This document shows positions 1-11,770 of a stretch of 64,000 bases of DNA, piece after piece. A program made the translations under genes and the position numbers. The stretch is taken from contig JBAJFG010000079.1 in NCBI GenBank assembly GCA_037903475.1, positions 1,550,001 to 1,614,000 on the forward strand. Direction: 5' to 3'. A model generated the notes under the pieces. That model did not search any database, was not told where the DNA came from, and saw only the letters and a program-made list of their open reading frames with translations. The stretch is from Ancylostoma caninum (Eukaryota > Nematoda > Chromadorea > Rhabditida > Ancylostomatidae). How positions within the stretch are numbered: position 1 is the first letter of the stretch; every line of letters begins with the position of its first letter.

Positions 1-584
1 TGGACGGAAAAATATTTTCTAGAAACTTTGGAGCAGAAGTAGCCGAGCAGTGCAAAAGTGGACGTTTGCAGATCAGGATGTAGGATGACCACCATCCGTC
101 CCCAATTTGTACTTCTTCTCCACGACTTCAGTTTTTTAGTGGTTTTCAGAGCTCCTAAAGTGAAACAGTGCTGACAGACAAATAGCATCGTTCCATGCTA
201 TTTAAATTATGCCATGCTATCAAACTACCTATACCTTTCCAGCTGTGAAACTAACAGATGAAGTGACACCAACGCCAACATGAAACACGAAGTGCCACTT
301 CCAATCTCCTCGCGCCTTGTCAGGCAGCAGCCAGGTTGGAGAGCATTTCCAACGGCAAAAAATGGTCTTTGATGATAGAAGTGAAGTGGGCTAGTGATCA
401 GATAGTGATAGCGAGCAATATAAATCGTAAAAACAACAGCTTTTCCAGGAAGCAGGGCTGTGGGAGGGTGCAGCGGAAACACATGCCTCGTACGTGAAGA
501 TTGAGAGATTTTTTCGAAGCCAGCTCTCTGGCGCGAAGCCCGAATTTCGATTGGAGCGCGTTAAACGACCAAGTTTTCTAAGTT
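1..584. other. Non-coding flank, no gene recognised
   Basis: I see no exon with both splice consensus and protein-like composition here. The short open frames on the minus strand (225-482) have no recognisable motif and look like chance frames. Confidence 0.5.
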
Positions 585-593
585 CACAGATTG

Positions 594-2256
594 GAATACC
601 CGTACGCAGACGCGTTTCTGGGGTTGAATGCGATTAGAGCAGGAGATTATCACTAGAGCACGGAAAGTGTGACTTTGCGAAACGGGGTTCCTTCATGGGT
701 TTATACCTTCGTTACACTCTGGTATAAATACCATTTTGAACCATTGGTAAATACACAAGAGTGGGAAAGGTTTACTTTGGCGCGGTACTGAGCAGATAAC
801 GTTATCGTAATAACATACCAATGCAACATTCTAAATAGGGGAAAACCCTAAACACGACACTCTCGTGCAGACCGACACTGAGAAATAGAAGTAAATGTAC
901 AGATAGTCGTTACTAGATCCCATAATCTTTGAACAACAGAGGCCAACAGAGGCTGATTGTAAGTGAACTGACGCATTCTAGAGGAGGTAATAATAAAGGA
1001 CCTGCACAAATATAAGGCATTGTGTGCCCATATGAATGAGTAGAGATAACAACAAATATTATAGCAACTCTCAGTGTCTAGAGGATACATGAGTGCATAG
1101 AGCGACATTATATGTACAATGCATAGAGCGACAATGATTCTAGGAACGCTATAGACTTATGTACATAGATGGTAGTGGAGAATTCGTAACTTGAATAGAT
1201 CATAGTAAACAAGTGATTAGATACACTGTAAAAGGGAGAAAACAGGCTCAATTACAACAGGTTAATCCGCGAGATTTGTCGGAAGATGTAGTGGCTTGGG
1301 GGCAACGTAGCAGCGGAAGGCGTCCAGAGATTTCCATCTACCCGCTTGCATGACGCTCGTCTGCTCGACTCCTAGACTAAGAGCCAAGGTAGCTGCCCCA
1401 CCCCTGAAAGAATGAGAGGTTAAACTTAGGTGCTGTAGCCCACATACCTGAAGAAGGTTTTTAAGCCTATCCCTGAGTGTGTTGCAAGTAAGCGGAAAAC
1501 CCGTAGAGGCTGATTGAAAAAGGAATGTTTTGCCCTGGATTGAAGACATATACTTCCCGACTAGAGAGCGCTCTAACCCGTCTAATTGGCAAGCAACTTC
1601 TATCCCCTTCTTATATTGGTCTGTTTTAGACTGACTAATGAAAATATTATACAGTCCGTCTCCCTTCTCTCCTTTTGCCCTGAGAATGCTGCTCATTCTG
1701 AGCGCGCAGTTTAGGAACAACGGACCGATTGTCGGTTGGGTTTCGTTCTACATGTAAAGGGAAATCACTACGGATGCTAAACCTCTGAATTACCTAAATC
1801 CAACTAATCGCACTTGTGAAAGGGCGTACAAGTGCTCAGTACGAGGTGACTCTACACATTGAGAAGGAGCGACTCTTCTGGACAAATTTTGCCAAAACGA
1901 TAAAAAAGACGATGGAATGAAAGAAATTCTACTCCTGTCCACTCTATGGGTCTGTATGATTCTCCACCAACTTATATTTCCCACTTTATCAAGATTTCGT
2001 AAAGGTTCATTCAAGAGCTGAGGTCAACAATCAAAAAATGGATGGCGAATAAAAGTAAAGCTTCAGTGTGATGACAAAATATGTTATTTTACGGTCATAG
2101 GAACAGTTTTTGCTCATAACTGGGCGTGGTAACTGATACAATTGCAATTAGCACAGGAAAAACTTCGATTCTTAAAGTTACACTTTTCGTGCTCTAGTGA
2201 TAATCCCCTGCTCGATTCGCATTCAACCCCAGAAACGCGTCTGCGTACGGGTATTC
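594..2256. mobile_element. TIR element with tyrosine recombinase ORF
   Basis: The two ends are inverted repeats. Positions 593-669 and the reverse complement of 2181-2257 agree over 77 bp with about 4 mismatches, and weaker similarity continues inward for roughly 25 bp. The outer flanks carry the same 9 bases, CACAGATTG, at 585-593 and 2257-2265, which reads as a target-site duplication; a 7-bp version (ACAGATT) is also possible because of microhomology. A 9-bp duplication with long TIRs is typical of Mutator-like elements, yet the only recognisable coding content is a tyrosine recombinase domain. Known YR transposons (Crypton, DIRS, PAT, Ngaro) do not normally leave such a duplication. The element could be a YR element with inverted ends or a Mutator-like element carrying a captured recombinase piece. 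Confidence 0.75.
1262..1720 (-). pseudogene. Tyrosine recombinase catalytic domain (partial)
   Basis: About 150 codons give the C-terminal catalytic half of a tyrosine recombinase/phage-integrase fold. Visible motifs in order are an Arg I box (CALRMSSIL), a lysine in a beta-hairpin-like stretch (SKTDQYKKG), the HxxR box (SHSFRGGAAT) and the final GRWKS...CYV box with the candidate nucleophile Tyr. The HSFRGGAAT wording resembles eukaryotic YR transposons (DIRS/PAT/Crypton) more than bacterial integrases. The frame is closed upstream by a TAG just before the Arg I box, so the N-terminal DNA-binding half is missing, on another exon or destroyed. It lies wholly inside the TIR element at 594-2256. 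I cannot say whether it is expressed. Confidence 0.7.
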
Positions 2257-2265
2257 CACAGATTG

Positions 2266-2778
2266 GTACCAATTGTTTATGTTTATAATTTAGAGGTGAA
2301 TTCTTCGGAGCTGTAGTTAATTTGGCAACTAACGAGCACACCTGTCTATGCTTTCTGTTCTGCCCATTTGTCGTTCAGGTGTATTTTTCCGTATAGAAGG
2401 CGTTAGCATCCATTACTCGATTTCGTTTTCCATTTTATCTCGATTGAGGCTCTGAGCATGATCGACCTGTGATTATCGTGCTCGTCTTTTGTTCGGGACT
2501 CTTCTCACCTCCTGTTTGTCTCATTCTCTCTTTCCTCTTCGAAATATTGTTCCTCTTCACTCTGTTCCTTAAAAATTCAGCTTCATTTTGATAGCGCATT
2601 TGCGTAATTTGTTGCTCTGATATGTTGATTTCCTTATGACGTAATTAGTCGCATGAACTTCTTTTTAATCTAGAGTCCTGTGTTGATTGTGTGGAAGATA
2701 AATTTATTCTCCTCCTTTGTTTTCTTCTACTTGAAAAAAAAGGAACAACAGCTGTTCATTCCTGAACACTCATTAAAG
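2266..2778. other. Intergenic, upstream of COA5
   Basis: AT-rich sequence between the TIR element and the first COA5 codon. It presumably holds the COA5 promoter, but no distinct core-promoter motif is visible and no coding exon is recognised. Confidence 0.4.
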
Positions 2779-4595
2779 ATGAATTTTAATTTTGAACAAA
2801 CCAGAGCTACATCTTCAGAATTTGGGCGAACCACCTTCATGACTGCTGTACCTCAGTCTGCCACCTATCAGTTCGAGGATGAGGAGCTCAACACGATCGT
2901 ATCGTCTGGGATCTCATGTGATCGCCTTCGCCAAGCTTTGAAAAAGTGTATAAAGGAGTCACATTGTGTTCAGGTATGTGTAGTGTGCTGAGGTTTTTTT
3001 TATTCTTTTGTATCCGTTGTATTCTCCAGCTGACGCTGATTTAGAATTCCCATACAGTAGCCGTTTTTCAATAAGTCGCTATAACCCATAGAGGGATGGA
3101 GGGGTTATATACGGGAAGTATTCGTATATGCCGCCTGCCTTTTTTGCTAACCTTTCTGCTTGCTAGGCATCTTGCGTTCTCTTTCGCTTTGGCGCCTCCC
3201 CAACTATCTTTCCCACTGAGTTGTTGCTCAGGCGACAAGTACATATCGACAATCGGTGGCTGGTGCAGCAGTGACGCTATGTCCAAAGTCGATAGGTATC
3301 AGAAGTATAGAGCCCTGTGTCGCTGGCAATGGCGACGCAAGGCTCTATACTCCACGTGGAGCATGGCGGCAGGCTTAGTTGGGCGATATCTTCTTTGTTA
3401 TATATTCAGCGCTGTGAAGTTTGTTAATTGCTCTTTAATTGCTCCTTTAATTAAAGAAATGAGCATTATCCAACACACAGAAAGTATCGGAACATCGTGA
3501 TAGCGTAGAAAACGATCCATCATACCTACTAATGCATTAACACTTCATAGTGAGAAAAAAATTCTTACTTTTACAGCCGTCAAAGTATGTCCTGTTCTGA
3601 GTGTTGTAAGTAATAATCATGAGGGGCTTCTGAAATCCTGACTTGTTAGGAGGAAGGTATATCCTCTAGAGGTAGAGTGCTATCTCATTTTTGATTCTGA
3701 CATATTAATGTTCCGGGCCTACTCGAGAGGCTGATTCCAGTGGTGTATGTCCGAAATGTCCAGTAAACCATTTTACAGGGGGTTGGGGTCAACCTCACCG
3801 TGGCAGAAGCCAGCTCATTTATGATGAACCATTGGTTATCAACTACAGAAGATGAGAACCCCGACCACTCTCTGCGAAAAGACCACTCGAAAATTAGTGC
3901 CCCATTAGTTTAGTGACCTTCCACGAATATCCTGGTTCTTGGAAGTTCTTGAAGATTTTGTTACAGTTAAATTTCCAAAATCAATTTTGATGGTGGGATT
4001 CTGCCTTTAGACGGTGGGAGGGAGTTTTACTACAGTATTGATGTTTCTGTTGACAGATTATTTAGAGGGGGCTAGAATATGAATGCTCAGGATGTGCACC
4101 CTAGGATTGTGCTGTTTTGCTAGGATAAACAACTGCGGTCTTATGTACCACATCAATAGATCGTCTATCAAAACTTAATCATCATAATAATTCGTTGTTT
4201 ACTTATCATCGAGCTCATCGGGCTCAACTCGTTCCTTCCCCCCCCCCCACTCCAAGAATCTATCTTATAATGTCGTCATGACCTTTCACTATTAGAATGA
4301 TATTGTAGCGTGACCAGTGATAGACTTAGAACATATTCGGACCCTGTATATTGCTGTTTTTAGTAACTGGTGTGAAACAAGACATTGAGTATGATTATGC
4401 AAATTTTAAGCAACCATACTTCCATCAGATATGTAGCCTCTTCAGGTGCAAGCAAGATCTGCAAAGGAATGTATTGATGCACATGATGGAAGTGTACCGG
4501 ACAAGTGTTTCGCTTTGCTACAGAACTTCAGTGATTGCAAGCGATCACTGGTTGATATGCGAAGTCGCTTTCGTGGTAGGAAAGGGGATTTCTGA
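2779..4595 (+). CDS. COA5: Cytochrome c oxidase assembly factor 5 (PET191)
   Basis: Two exons, 2779-2973 and 4446-4595 (stop TGA), joined in phase 0, give 114 residues. COA5/PET191 is a small twin-CX9C protein of the mitochondrial intermembrane space, imported by the Mia40 disulfide relay and needed to assemble complex IV. The sequence shows CDRLRQALKKC and CFALLQNFSDC, both exact C-X9-C spacings, extra cysteines between them, and the diagnostic C-terminus CKRSLVDMRSRFRGRKG, close to the human ending. Human COA5 is about 74 residues; here roughly 45 extra residues precede the first CX9C. An internal Met (MTAVPQ, around residue 19) could be the real start. The 1472-bp intron contains a GC-rich palindrome at 3304-3351. 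RMC1 follows on the same strand after 243 bp. Confidence 0.88.
3304..3351. repeat. GC-rich hairpin, small palindromic element
   Basis: AGTATAGAGCC at 3304-3314 is the exact reverse complement of 3341-3351, and inner arms around GTCGC/GCGAC extend the stem. The TATAG...CTATA ends and the CGCC-rich core resemble the larger elements at 7593-7751 and 26725-26992, so this is probably a degenerate member of the same MITE family, sitting in the COA5 intron. Confidence 0.6.
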
Positions 4596-4683
4596 TTACT
4601 CTCGTTTGCGTTGGATAGTAGAATTTTTTGTAACCATGAAATGGGTATGCATTTGTTACTTGTTCGGAAGTTATACTTATCTA

Positions 4684-4689
4684 AATAAA
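4684..4689 (+). terminator. Poly(A) signal AATAAA of COA5
   Basis: A canonical AATAAA lies 89 bases after the COA5 stop codon and about 150 bases before the RMC1 ATG. That spacing fits 3'-end formation coupled to downstream trans-splicing in a nematode operon. Confidence 0.65.
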
Positions 4690-4819
4690 TATTAAACTAT
4701 CTTCGCTTGTAGTTGTGGAGCTAGAGCGATATCGCTTCCGTTTATTATATTCACTTTTGTGTTCATAAATCATGTTCTCTGCTTTTGTTATCACTAAGCT
4801 TGAGGTGTATTTTCTTCTT

Positions 4820-4829
4820 AGGTTCCTAG
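4820..4829 (+). promoter_or_regulatory. Candidate spliced-leader acceptor upstream of RMC1
   Basis: The pyrimidine-rich TTTCTTCTTAG, with AG at 4820-4821 and a second AG at 4828-4829, sits 10-18 bases before the RMC1 initiator ATG. There is no room for a long 5' UTR or a conventional promoter between the COA5 poly(A) signal and this site, so an SL-type trans-splice acceptor is the simplest reading. Confidence 0.5.
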
Positions 4830-4838
4830 CAGCGCTAG

Positions 4839-7800
4839 ATGTTAGAACTGGGAGAAACTTCGGTGGCATTTGAACCGGAAACTCTCCAGAATGGCCAGTC
4901 AGGGAATGTTACACAAAACTTTTTCGATGATGTTAATTTGAAGGTGGGTGGTATCAGAGTTGACGAGTTTGTTAGACCTTGCTAACGTTTCTTTGTTTAG
5001 TAGAATAACCTATGAGTAAATTCAGGAAGAAAGCTTATTACGCAGTTCGGCATGTGTGTTAGTTGAAAATACGTGCAGGAAACGTGGCTATTTCATGTGT
5101 TACAGATTTGTACTGTACGAAATAATGGCTCGCTCGGAATAACAGCGAAATCCTTAGCTGTCAACGATGTAATATCGGCTCGGTTAGTTTCAATTCTGCT
5201 CGAGTTCGGAATTTTTTTTTCATTTCATTTTTTTGTTCTCGGTTCTTTGTTAGTCTTGTCCTAATAGTGAATATTGTTGTCTCAGCATGTTGTATCTTTG
5301 TTCTTGTTCTGGCCCTAGTAAACCTGATCATCTGCGTTTTAGAACGAAAGATAGGGGACCACCTGGTCTAATGAAACTCTCACCTAATGGAAAGTTGGCC
5401 ATACTTCAACGGCAAGTGAATTCCGTGGTCAGTTTTAGTTGAGATTGCAATAGTTTTGGTATTAATGCATAATGTTTTGCAGGATATTGTACTGCTAGAA
5501 AAAAGTGATGGAGCTACAGCTATTGAATTCAATGTTCCTACAAAGTCTCGAGATATGATTCTTAGCGTTGACTGGATCAGCAACAATCAGGTAGAAAGAA
5601 GGAGATTAGTGCATCGGTCAAGCTACCGACTAATGTTAGATCCCCTTCTACCAATCGGAAATTGCTAGACTAAAATTTGAAATTCATAGTTTTAGAGGTA
5701 TAACTTGAGAGTTGACGATGTTGACAATTTTTTTTCTTCAGATTCTCTTCGTTACTAAGCAGTCCCTCGAACTGTTCGGCTTGAATGAAGATAAAAGGAC
5801 TGCGAAAGTATTGCGAACGTCTAATGTGTCAGCATCATGGTCTATTTATTACGTATGTCTTGTCATCAATGTAGCCCTTCTTACCAATGCGTTATCTTAG
5901 TTCTGTAGTGCATAATCTTCAGGCTAAATCAAGTCTCGTTGTTGTTGCGACCGGAAGCAACTGCACGACTCTTCAGCCGTTCCTTGTTCAACACGGGCAG
6001 TTTACTAGATTAAAGGTAGGCTTGTTTTATAAAATAAAATTGCTTCTTTCTATCTATTTTCCTGTGTATATTTTGCCGTCATCTTTTTTTTTGAATGAAT
6101 GCTTCCACTTCTTTTAGAATTTCGATGTGGAGTTTGGAACACCATCAAATGAAAATCTTTTAGAAAAAGATGTAACTGTTACATCCTTGTGGGTATTTTA
6201 TTTTGTTTTGTTGCTAGATCGGTATTCCAGCGCCAAGGATAAGTGTCTGTTAAGGTACGGGAAGATATGCGTAATGGTTTTACGATATAGCGTAAGAGGA
6301 GCCACGACGACCGATTTGCTGATCTATGAGCTACCACCTGATTTGAACACCGCAGCGAAGATGAAGTACTCTTTGACATTAGGTGGGGCTGTACCTACTT
6401 CTTATCTGGATACTACACATGCCGTAGCGAGTACTTTACTTCGCTGATCAAATTGATTTTTGGAACTGTTGGCAGTTTATTTCAGGTTGTTCAGGGGGAT
6501 TTGGCATACATGTGATCGATAATTTGATCGTGGTTCACCACCAGGTATGGTTGTCAGTTGGTCTTTTTCCTCGTGCTTGTCATATTGTCTCTTTTGGAGC
6601 GGTCGCTGTTCATTTGAAATTCTGTTCTCCCAAGGCGGGAAGAGATACGAAAATTTTAGGGGATCGCAAAATCAATGATTTTCGACGTAGCTCTTTCTCC
6701 AAATCGGCCTACGCATTCTCCATTGATCACAGTTTCAATAAGTATGTTTCCGCAACTAGTTTTTTTCTTCGTTTCGATCCTTTCAGAACAAATGCTTCTT
6801 TAAGGACCGTCCCCAGTATGTCAACCTCCTCCTGCCCTATACGTTCCCCTTTGGTCGATGTTTCAACCCGATATTGTTGTAGGTGAGTGAACTCATCCTT
6901 GTTTACTCTTTTTTTTTAGTGTTGCTGCACTTTTGTAGATCCTGTAGCTGGAATGATGTATCAATTAACTATTTGCTGTAATCGGGCACATGAGGAGATC
7001 CATGAGAAGGTGACTTTGATTAACACTCTTGTAAATCCATGTTTATCCCAGAATTTTTCTACTAGGCAATGTTGATCGAATTTCTAATACATCGGACGGG
7101 TCAAAAACAATTGGTACTAGACACGTTGCTCACCTCTCTCAAAGCGAAGGAGCTGCGATTGCGACAAATTCGAAAGTTATTTGATCTGATCGTTGAGAAG
7201 TTCTCTTTATCAGCAGGGGTCCACAGTAATGGACCTGGTGAGTTCAGTACTTGCTAGTAAAAAGGTTGAGTTGTAAGTCCACTACATTAGGCCAGATTTT
7301 AGGCAGTACTTGCAAGCAAAGTTGATGAAATTCCTAATTGTTTCTCACTTAGACTGCACGCGTTTAGAAGATCTTATTTATTTAAATTCAGAGTCATCGA
7401 AGCCGCAGTTACAGCCTATACCAGTTCAACATCTGCGAATTGAACAACGGGAAATGCAGAGTAGCATATTCATCCCTTTGATGGTGAGTATTTTCAAATT
7501 TTCAGAATTTGCTGATATAATACTGGTATATAATTTGCGCTAATTTCTCTAGAAAGAGATATTGGTTCCATACCATTGTCGGATTCAGACAGGTGCTATA
7601 ATCCATGTGGAGTATAGCACCCTGAGTCGCCATCGCGGGTGACAGCGGACCGTCAACATCGGCGACGGACGCGATCGCAGTCGCTAACACTGGCGACGGT
7701 CAGTCGTCAACACGCAAGGTGCTACACTCCACGGCGGCTGTAGCGCCATCCTAACACCTTTGATCTCGAAAATGTTTTAGGCAATCCTTTCACATTTTTC

Positions 7801-10800
7801 ACACTTCATGACGTGTGTGACGCCGCCTGACATATTAATTCCTCATGATTTTCGTGAAATATTTACTGTTAGGGCTGCCTTCAAACACTTACTGTAGAAG
7901 CTACATTATTCAAGACTAGCTTAGATGTTGCCCGGCAGAATCAGTTCAAGTTTGTTGAAGTATTACCCAGCAAGGTCGTTTAAAGTGTTCGTTGCAAGTA
8001 ACTGGATCATTTTTCATGTCATCCTTATACTATTTTTGTTAGAACTGATCAGTTCTGGCATGGTTTATGAAGAATGTTCACTGTAACATACACAATTGTC
8101 GGAAATCCAATTCGTTTTCACTCATCATTACATAGCCTCCTTCCCACAAATTTTGGACAAGCCTGTTGTCGTTTCCTTTTTTTTTTGCATGACAAGCGAA
8201 GTAGTCATAGGCTTGATTTCTTAGATTGTATGTTTACTAGGTGTTTAGAATGCACTTACACAATCATCACAAGGAGATGGCCGCGCAAAAACTTCCGCTT
8301 ATGTCTTTTACGTGTCCTAGCATTATGATTCAGGAAGATCCATCAACTGACTCGAAATTTGTTGCTGATGTAATGTTACAGTATCTAAGAAGTCTTCATC
8401 GTTGGTCAGTACCAGTTGAGGTTGGTGAAGCTTCCTCTTCGCAGTCATATACTTCGTTTTTCGCCATACTGCATAGTAATTATGAGGCTTGCTTTTTTTG
8501 GCATAATAACACCATCTGCAGGCTTACTTTCTTGAACTGGTCGTGGAGGCGTTGGCCCAGTCTGGTGAGATGGCTAAGCTGCACCAACTCGTCACTTATA
8601 GGGTACGAAAGTTTTCCTGCATTATGCAAATTTTTCTAGGCTGAATCCGACCGAGTAAATATTTATCGCTAACTAGCGGATATCGCCAGATTTTTTTATT
8701 ATTCAGGTAATCTCTGATTCGAAACCGTTAGCGTTTCTGCTCCTTTCCTATGAAGCGAGATGCCCATCACTCTTCCAGTCGGGTGTGGACATATTAGCAC
8801 GGTAAGCAAGCACTACTGTTCTCTCAGAGATATGGATTGTCCCTTCTCATGCAGAAAGTCTGTAATAATGGGGGGAGGGGGCATTTCTTTTTTTTTTTTT
8901 TTGAGTACACATTATTTCTTGCCCATTATAACAAAGGCTATAGCTCAAAATATGCCTCTTTCGTAATATGCTCATTTACGCCATAAAATATCATAAGTAA
9001 TGTCTTGACCGAGTTTAATGTGAGGTTCCTAATTGATTTGTCGACTGATGTTCAGTGGATTACCTTCTTCAGAGTGGTACGTAACACTTACAGACTATGA
9101 AGTAGACGATATGTCTGAACATTAATCGATATTCCGAATACCAACGTCGCATAAGGCTCAGTCAAACAGAGCCATGGCATTCAGAACTCAGGAGAGCTTT
9201 ATTGAATGTTGGACGTTCCGTTATCATAATTGGTTCTAGGCAGAAGGCTTGTGATGAGATCGTGGAGGTGTTGCTGGAGAGAGGCCACGTTATTGATGCC
9301 ATGAGGTGAGTAAAGAGTGATCTTGTTGATACAGCGAAGGAGAGTTCTCAGTGACTTTTGGCATAGTGGAATGGTTGTTAGTCCCCCATTTCTGTGCATT
9401 TTGGAATTCCAGTCACAAACTGTCATGTTTTGCTTCTAAACATTCACATAAATTCAAAAACATCAGAAACATCCGAACAAGTTTGGTATTAACAGTTACG
9501 CTGCGAGTGCATTTGGATCTTTAAGTGCACAATCCTGGTTTTGGTTATAGATTTTCAAGTGAACTGGCTTAAGTGTATACATATTCTGGCAACGTTGGAA
9601 TTCTGTCAGACCATCACAGGTCAAATTTCGAACTATTTAGATCAGTTTCTTATAAAATCCCATTTTTTGAAATAAATTTTTCTGTTTTTCATGCTGTGGA
9701 AAAAGTGAGACAGTGTTTCAGGTATCTGGACACGCAACAGATGGAAGCAAACAGCTTGAAGCTCTTAGATGCTGCAAAACAACAAGATCGTATTGTCCAG
9801 CACGCTGTCTTAACACATATAATAAACCGAAAGAGTAAAGGTGAGTTCATCTTGGCATAGATAGAGTGCCGATGGCGGTGTGTTTCCTGCCGATACGGTA
9901 GGTATCGGCGTTGCCGCTGTAGTAGCAAGTCAGGATCTTCTTGATATTTTTATCATACTAGATCTTAACTGTCACGAAAACTACGTAACTAGCAAGGAAT
10001 TCTTATGGCTTGTTGTCGCGGAGAGGATTGTAGCGCGACCAGCGCGGTCGTGCCGCATACATACTTCTCCAGGCCGCGGAAAACACACCATTATCGACAA
10101 GAGACGGTTCAAGATACTTCGTCGATCCACTACTTTCACCATCGTATGCTGAAGCGCAAAACGCACTCTTAGCGTATGAAAGCATATGAAGGGTCAACAC
10201 CTCCACCCTATTACGGAGCAAATCAATGCTTTGATTCCACCAGGGTCAGCAAATGGTAGGAGATTTGCCTGTATAATGAATCTCTGCAATTTTTGGGCTA
10301 TCGCAAGTCATTGTGGAGGTTGATGATGAGTTCGAAAGCATCCAAGATAAATTGATGTCGAATGCATGGCGATTCGAACAAAAATCACCTGGATTTTTTT
10401 GTGCATTTTCTCATCGGGTACTTTCTAATCGTAAGAATAGAATGCCAACTACTTAGCGAATACAGCGGTGTTGGGTTCTGCTCAATGCAAAAAGAAATTC
10501 AGAGAATAGGGACTCTCTTCTGACGTCTTCAACAAAGATTTATAGTGAATCTCTCCTGAGGTTTTAACCAAAAGTTTCCAGTAAGGGCAAAGCGGGAGAT
10601 GCTTTGAAAGAGAAAGTGAATCCGTATCTACCTCATTTACCTACCAGGCTCTTCCAATCTGTGGAACACTAAGCTGGAAGGTTATCGCAAAATAGGTTTT
10701 GCAAAGATGATGAGATCTAGAACTGGTGCTGATGAGGGAGAGTCTACTATTATTTGTTGTAGAAGATGTATCGAAATTGGAAGGAGAACTGAACTCCCTT

Positions 10801-10863
10801 TTTACTGAAGAAGAAATCAAAGAAGCTGCAGATGAAGTCGCAAAGGCTACTCAATTCACATGA
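4839..10863 (+). CDS. RMC1: RMC1 (C18orf8/Mic1), Mon1-Ccz1 complex subunit
   Basis: Twenty exons splice in consistent phase to about 643 codons (human about 657): 4839-4943, 5106-5182, 5343-5427, 5483-5590, 5742-5852, 5923-6015, 6118-6188, 6231-6382, 6486-6544, 6660-6741, 6817-6882, 6939-7009, 7066-7237, 7353-7483, 8334-8420, 8522-8602, 8707-8801, 9240-9305, 9722-9840, 10763-10863. RMC1 supports the Mon1-Ccz1 guanine-nucleotide exchange factor for Rab7 on late endosomes, autophagosomes and lysosomes. Recognisable blocks are LSPNGKLAILQR, a beta-propeller-like N-half ending in VIDNLIVVHHQ, SMIFDVAL, FQPDIVV, and the helical Mic1 C-half (LQYLRSLHRW, VISDSKPLAFLLLS, DEIVEVLLERG, KLLDAAKQ). The start MLELGET aligns with the YLELCERP region of the human protein. 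The last exon joins in phase but has weak similarity. An open block at 7873-7974 could be an extra exon with no human counterpart. Confidence 0.88.
7593..7751. mobile_element. GC-rich palindromic MITE in RMC1 intron
   Basis: The first 38 bases (GGTGCTATAATCC... to TAGCACC) match the reverse complement of the last 38 with scattered differences, giving TIRs that share GTGGAGT and TAGCACC. The interior is a run of CGCC/GGCGAC-rich near repeats, strikingly GC-rich against the AT-rich intron. No coding capacity. It lies between RMC1 exons 7353-7483 and 8334-8420. Confidence 0.65.
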
Positions 10864-11553
10864 AGTTGACTTCGTTTTTCTTCGGCATTATATTCACTAA
10901 TCACAAATCTCTTCATACTTAATGTATACATCTCCAGTGTTGTCTTTCCAAGATGCCTGTCTGTTTCAACTTCTTTGAATAGAGTTTGTTGAGAAATATG
11001 CCTCAGTATACGGTGCCAACCTCTGTCGATCTTCTTTCTGTTTTACTGCGCACGAATTGTGATAGTTGTTATTTGCGGTGACTATGTTGAGAGATTATAA
11101 AAATATATAATTGTACAATTTTCCTGTGCCAATCTCAACACTCTTTGCTGGGTTCTTTGTGATAGCAATAATAATGGATAGTCAGGCATTTAGTCGTTTG
11201 TGCTTCTCCAGATTGGTAGAATTTCTTTGGGAGTGAAGATCACAACATTCTTCGAGAAGGCTGTTTCATACTTCATCGGGATGAAAAGAAATTTATAGAC
11301 TTGGGAAGGTGAGATTTCACATCTAATGCTTTTAAATAAGCTCACTTACAGTTACGCATATGGATAAGAAGTTCTCTAACAAAGTTGTAGGTTGACGAGG
11401 GTTGCGGTTGGTGCAGGAGGATGCTCATAGATCATACAATTGCTCCAAACATTCGTGACATTTGCAGCATTGATATTTTCATTGTACAGAGGTATAATCT
11501 CACAGTTGTATCTAAATCTTCATATCAGGGTGATAGCATACATATATAGTACA

Positions 11554-11770
11554 TAGTAAAACTCATCTGTTTGTGTGTCTGTTGGTAATCGCTTATATCT
11601 TACGATCCAGCGGACATGAAACCTGTACCGTTCGACTCAGAATTGTGCCTTCCTGTGCAATGTCAGGGTCTTTTGCCGTTTCCGAGAAAAACAATTTTAT
11701 CGATTTTTGGCCCCTGTCCCCATCACTATATAGTAAAACTCATCTGTTTGTGTGTCTGTTGGTAATCGCG
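11554..11770 (+). repeat. Direct repeat, 177-bp unit plus truncated copy
   Basis: A unit beginning TAGTAAAACTCATCTGTTTG and ending in CCCCATCACTATA (11554-11730) is followed head-to-tail by about 40 bases of a second copy that breaks off at GGTAATCGCG. The same unit recurs at 12421-12722. Typical internal landmarks are TTACGATCCAGCGGAC, CGTTCGACTCAGAATTGTG and TTGCCGTTTCCGAGAAAAAC. Confidence 0.75.

Noticed and set aside
7553..7592. Possible RMC1 exon KEILVPYHCRIQT
   Set aside because: Its donor would be the tip of the MITE at 7593, its phase does not fit the following exon, and the flanking exons already align contiguously with the human protein.
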